A DNA stretch of 64,000 nucleotides. Source: Bacteroidota bacterium (lineage in GTDB: Bacteria; Bacteroidota; Bacteroidia; Chitinophagales; Saprospiraceae). Of the stretch, positions 62,012 to 64,000 are shown in pieces (the stretch's first letter is position 1; each line of letters begins with the position of its first letter). The DNA lies in the NCBI GenBank assembly GCA_024743405.1, contig JANSWP010000008.1, forward strand, positions 84,463 through 148,462, given 5' to 3'. Position numbers and translations under genes: made by a program. The notes beneath the pieces were generated by a model. It searched no databases, was not told the DNA's origin, and was given only the letters and a program-made list of their open reading frames with translations.

Positions 62012-62026
62012 AAGGTTCGAGTCCTT
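62012..62026 (+). repeat. Partial duplicate of the tRNA T-arm
   Basis: AAGGTTCGAGTCCTT matches tRNA positions 61870-61884 at 14 of 15 bases. It may be a trace of another tRNA gene or an attachment-type repeat of an element inserted by the tRNA; no integrase is in the window. Confidence 0.4.
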
Positions 62027-62135
62027 TTTTAGGGCTCTATATACTTCAAACGATAATTATTTGGAAAGAAAAAATTCAATACCTAATCGACAGACCTTTA
62101 TTTCCAGGAAGAAAGTAGAACTGTCTTTGTTTCTT

Positions 62136-63560
62136 CTAATCAAACAACACATCCATTGTCAAACTATTATCAATCATAGAACTGTATTCATTTTCCTTCA
62201 ACCCGAAGGTGGTAATCATAGTCAAAAAGACTAATTTTTTTGTTTTGCTTATGTCTTGAAATGTGCCTCTTTTATTTCGCAATTGTTTGGCGTAAGACTT
62301 GGTAATGGTAAATTCTTTATTGTGAAATTTAATCTCACATAAATTGATAATTTTATCATTTCTGTCCAACAATAAATCAATTTGAACACCATCGTAAGTA
62401 TCGTCGCCTTTGAAAGTAAAACTCGATGGTTCAGTATAAACACCGCCAATACGCAAGGCTTCTTGGATTTGAGAAATATGTTTTAAACAAATACTCTCAA
62501 AAGCGTAACCCGTCCAACTTTTAAATTTTTGAGTTTGGCTTAGTGCTTGCCAAAGTCCTTTTATATTGAGTTTTTGCTTTTCAATAAAATTGATATAAAA
62601 CAACGAATATTCATCAGTCAAACGATAAAGCATATCTTTTTTACGCTTTCCAAAAGGAATGTAAGCAGAAATAAACCCCGAATAGTCGAGTTCGTTGAGT
62701 ACCTTCGTTAGACCGCCACCATTTGATAATTTGGTTGCTTTGATAATTTCCGACCTTGTCAGACCTTTCCACTTTGTGGCTAATGCCCGAATAACTTTAA
62801 TGTGATTATCCGAATTTTCAAACAAAGCAGGATATAAATTAACGAACTCATCTGTCAATAATCCATCACTTGCAAAACAAATATCTTCAATATTTTGTAT
62901 CGCTCCTTTTCCTTTTTTGACCTCTTTCATATAATGAGGAATGCCTCCCATTGCCATATAAATTAAAATGGTTTCATAACGATTTAGACGTATATTTTGG
63001 CTTTTAAAATATGTCTCCATTTCAGCAAGATTGAATGGTTTCAAAGTAATTCTTCGGGTTATTCGATTGTGTAACCCACCTTTATCTCTAATGACTTTTT
63101 CAATTATCCAAGAAGCAGCAGAGCCGGAAATAACGATTAAAATGTTATTTTTAGTAGCCCAATTATTCCAAAAAAAGCCGAAAGCTCGTAAAAAACCCGA
63201 ACGACGAGTAGCTAACCACGGTAACTCGTCAAAAAACAAAATGAGCTTTCTCTCCTCATGTTTTTTATTTTCTAAAATAGTAATCAATAAATGAAAAGCT
63301 TGCAACCAATTTTTTGGTGCTTCTAATTTATCATCTGAAAATTGTTGCAATAAAAAGTAAAAATTATCCAATTGTTCTTCGAGCGGCGCATTCTGAACTC
63401 CCGTAAACTCCAAATCAATTTGACCATTATATACAGACCGAATTAAAAAGGTTTTTCCAACCCTTCGTCTTCCTATAATAGCCACCATTTCAGAGCGATT
63501 TGACATTAAGGCTTCTTGTAAAATGACTTGTTCTTTCTCTCGGGCAATGAGTTTTTCCAT
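62136..63560 (-). CDS. AAA/STAND-like ATPase with DUF234-type C-terminal nuclease-like region
   Basis: A 474-residue protein. The P-loop is GRRRVGKT at 30-37 and Walker B LILFFDELPWL near 105-115. A GSAASWI segment follows (ISGSAASW near 144-151), then a helical lid and a winged-helix-type part at about 265-330 with GLTRSEIIKATKLSNGG. The C-terminal 120 residues carry QIDLLLDRNDKIINLCEIKF, a PD-(D/E)xK-like D...ExK arrangement. This matches the archaeal-type ATPase family COG1672 with DUF234, frequent in accessory regions and of unknown function. ATG at 63560; two palindromes lie 20-115 bases upstream. Confidence 0.85.
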   Translation of the reverse strand: MEKLIAREKEQVILQEALMSNRSEMVAIIGRRRVGKTFLIRSVYNGQIDLEFTGVQNAPLEEQLDNFYFLLQQFSDDKLEAPKNWLQAFHLLITILENKKHEERKLILFFDELPWLATRRSGFLRAFGFFWNNWATKNNILIVISGSAASWIIEKVIRDKGGLHNRITRRITLKPFNLAEMETYFKSQNIRLNRYETILIYMAMGGIPHYMKEVKKGKGAIQNIEDICFASDGLLTDEFVNLYPALFENSDNHIKVIRALATKWKGLTRSEIIKATKLSNGGGLTKVLNELDYSGFISAYIPFGKRKKDMLYRLTDEYSLFYINFIEKQKLNIKGLWQALSQTQKFKSWTGYAFESICLKHISQIQEALRIGGVYTEPSSFTFKGDDTYDGVQIDLLLDRNDKIINLCEIKFHNKEFTITKSYAKQLRNKRGTFQDISKTKKLVFLTMITTFGLKENEYSSMIDNSLTMDVLFD

Positions 63561-63794
63561 TAAATATATTTTTATATTTCGCTTAATCTAATAAAATTAC
63601 ACAGATTAAGCGACATATAAAAACAAATTTTGCTTATATCTCGCTTAATCTACTGAAAAAGTACAGATTGCGTGAGGGATATATATAGTTAAAAATTTAA
63701 TTCCATCAAGAATAGTAATTAAAGAATAACTAATCATGGACGGGTAGTTACCCACCCCAAATCTTCCATAACCAATCTCCATGTTCAACTAAAA
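63561..63794. other. Upstream region of the ATPase and left edge of the receptor fragment
   Basis: Contains the paired palindromes and a short GGGTA-GT-TACCC inverted repeat at 63742-63753. No start signal for the frame on the right is evident. Confidence 0.4.
63580..63674. promoter_or_regulatory. Paired palindromic operator-like sites upstream of the ATPase
   Basis: Two copies of CGCTTAATCT-N13-AGATTAAGCG-type palindromes. The first (63580-63612) is perfect over ten bases per arm. The second (63642-63674) has the same left arm and 13-base gap but an altered right arm AGATTGCGTG. The copies are 62 bases apart. They are likely protein-binding sites controlling the ATPase promoter or copies of an element end. 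Confidence 0.6.
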
Positions 63795-64000
63795 ATGCCT
63801 CAAGTTTATTTATATCTCCAATCTCTTTTTCTGGAAGAAAATAAAACTATTTCAATGAAACGGTCTATCAATGAAACAGGAAATACTTTATATGGACGAA
63901 ATGAAGACGATGATGATTATAGTATTGCCGGATTATATGTTCAAGGAAAATTCGCTTTAGCTAAAAAATTGGATTTGGTTTTAGCAGGTAGAGGAGATAG
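63795..64000 (+). pseudogene. TonB-dependent receptor fragment lacking its 5' part (continues beyond window)
   Basis: From an ATG at 63795 (frame open from about 63725) 68 codons run off the window end. The part after about residue 18 (NETGNTLYGRNEDDDD, then YSIAGLYVQGKFALAKKLDL) is typical of an internal beta-barrel region of Bacteroidota TonB-dependent receptors. In whole receptors it lies several hundred residues in. No signal peptide, carboxypeptidase-like or plug domain precedes it here, so the gene is probably truncated or rearranged by whatever placed the ATPase gene beside it. Its 3' extent cannot be seen. Confidence 0.5.

Noticed and set aside
1..64000. Treating every TAnnTTTG match as a promoter
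   Set aside because: In AT-rich DNA dozens of such matches are expected by chance in 64 kb. Only those next to gene starts and followed by GC-rich bases or paired with a -33 TTG were listed.
1..64000. CRISPR arrays, rRNA genes, insertion sequences, integrases
   Set aside because: No regular direct repeats with spacers, no rRNA-like conserved sequence and no transposase or integrase motifs were seen.

Overview
The window is chromosomal DNA from a gliding-type, probably marine or environmental member of the Bacteroidota. I lean to the Saprospiria/Cytophagia side, but the sequence alone does not fix the family. The evidence is an AT-rich genome and several secreted proteins with type IX secretion (T9SS) C-terminal sorting domains. 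Bacteroidota-type TAnnTTTG promoter boxes, frequent start codons without a Shine-Dalgarno sequence, and lineage proteins (bTHX, DUF4783, DUF6089/PorG-like, short ProS, FadL-like OMP) agree with this. There is one tRNA, no rRNA, no CRISPR array, no recognisable insertion sequence and no integrase.

Left part (1-10.8 kb): the 3' part of a PorE-like PD40/regulatory-domain/OmpA protein, a 2047-residue PKD-repeat surface protein with a type B T9SS signal, a TPR protein, and a PaaY-type gamma carbonic anhydrase-fold protein. From 10.8 to 17.1 kb, all on the minus strand, lies a stress block: three tandem-domain universal stress proteins around a two-helix potassium channel, an outer-membrane protein and FtsH. 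On the plus strand follow an FMN-binding PNPOx-like protein and an L,D-transpeptidase lipoprotein (17.2-18.7 kb). Next comes a degraded stretch and a kelch/T9SS type A gene broken by an in-frame amber codon.

20.5-25.1 kb is a minus-strand operon: a Tyr/His/Trp-rich DUF3300-like protein, a P-loop kinase, cyclopropane-fatty-acid synthase and an aminoglycoside-phosphotransferase-fold protein. Then come a TlpA-type lipoprotein, an EEP-fold hydrolase, two adjacent PPK2 polyphosphate kinases, a porin-like protein, and a lipid-like redox cluster (extended SDR, two related classical SDRs, a CPBP protease). Adenine deaminase, a DUF4783 protein, GpmI, a lipoprotein and a TPR histidine kinase follow.

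40.5-43.8 kb holds two LamG paralogues flanking ybaB and a PorG-like protein. 44-49.6 kb holds ClpB with an unusual basic tail, MscL and ProS. 49.9-55 kb is a run of secreted proteins, including a very low-complexity Tyr/Asn then Ser/Arg protein and a FadL-like OMP. 55.4-58.8 kb holds bTHX (40 residues), FdhD, a CYTH protein plus mevalonate-kinase-like GHMP kinase operon, and PrsW. HtpG and a CAU-anticodon tRNA come next.

The right end (61.9-64 kb) looks accessory. A duplicated tRNA T-arm is followed by an AAA ATPase with a nuclease-like C-terminus, two matched palindromes in front of it, and a TonB-receptor fragment lacking its 5' part. The best leads for something undescribed are the multi-hairpin transcript candidate at 58976-59160, the paired palindromes at 63580-63674, the three-way-junction-like repeat at 40198-40275, the 24-codon ORF with its own promoter at 49709-49783, and the split phosphotransferase/kinase pair around Cfa. 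Nothing here amounts to a proven new system.
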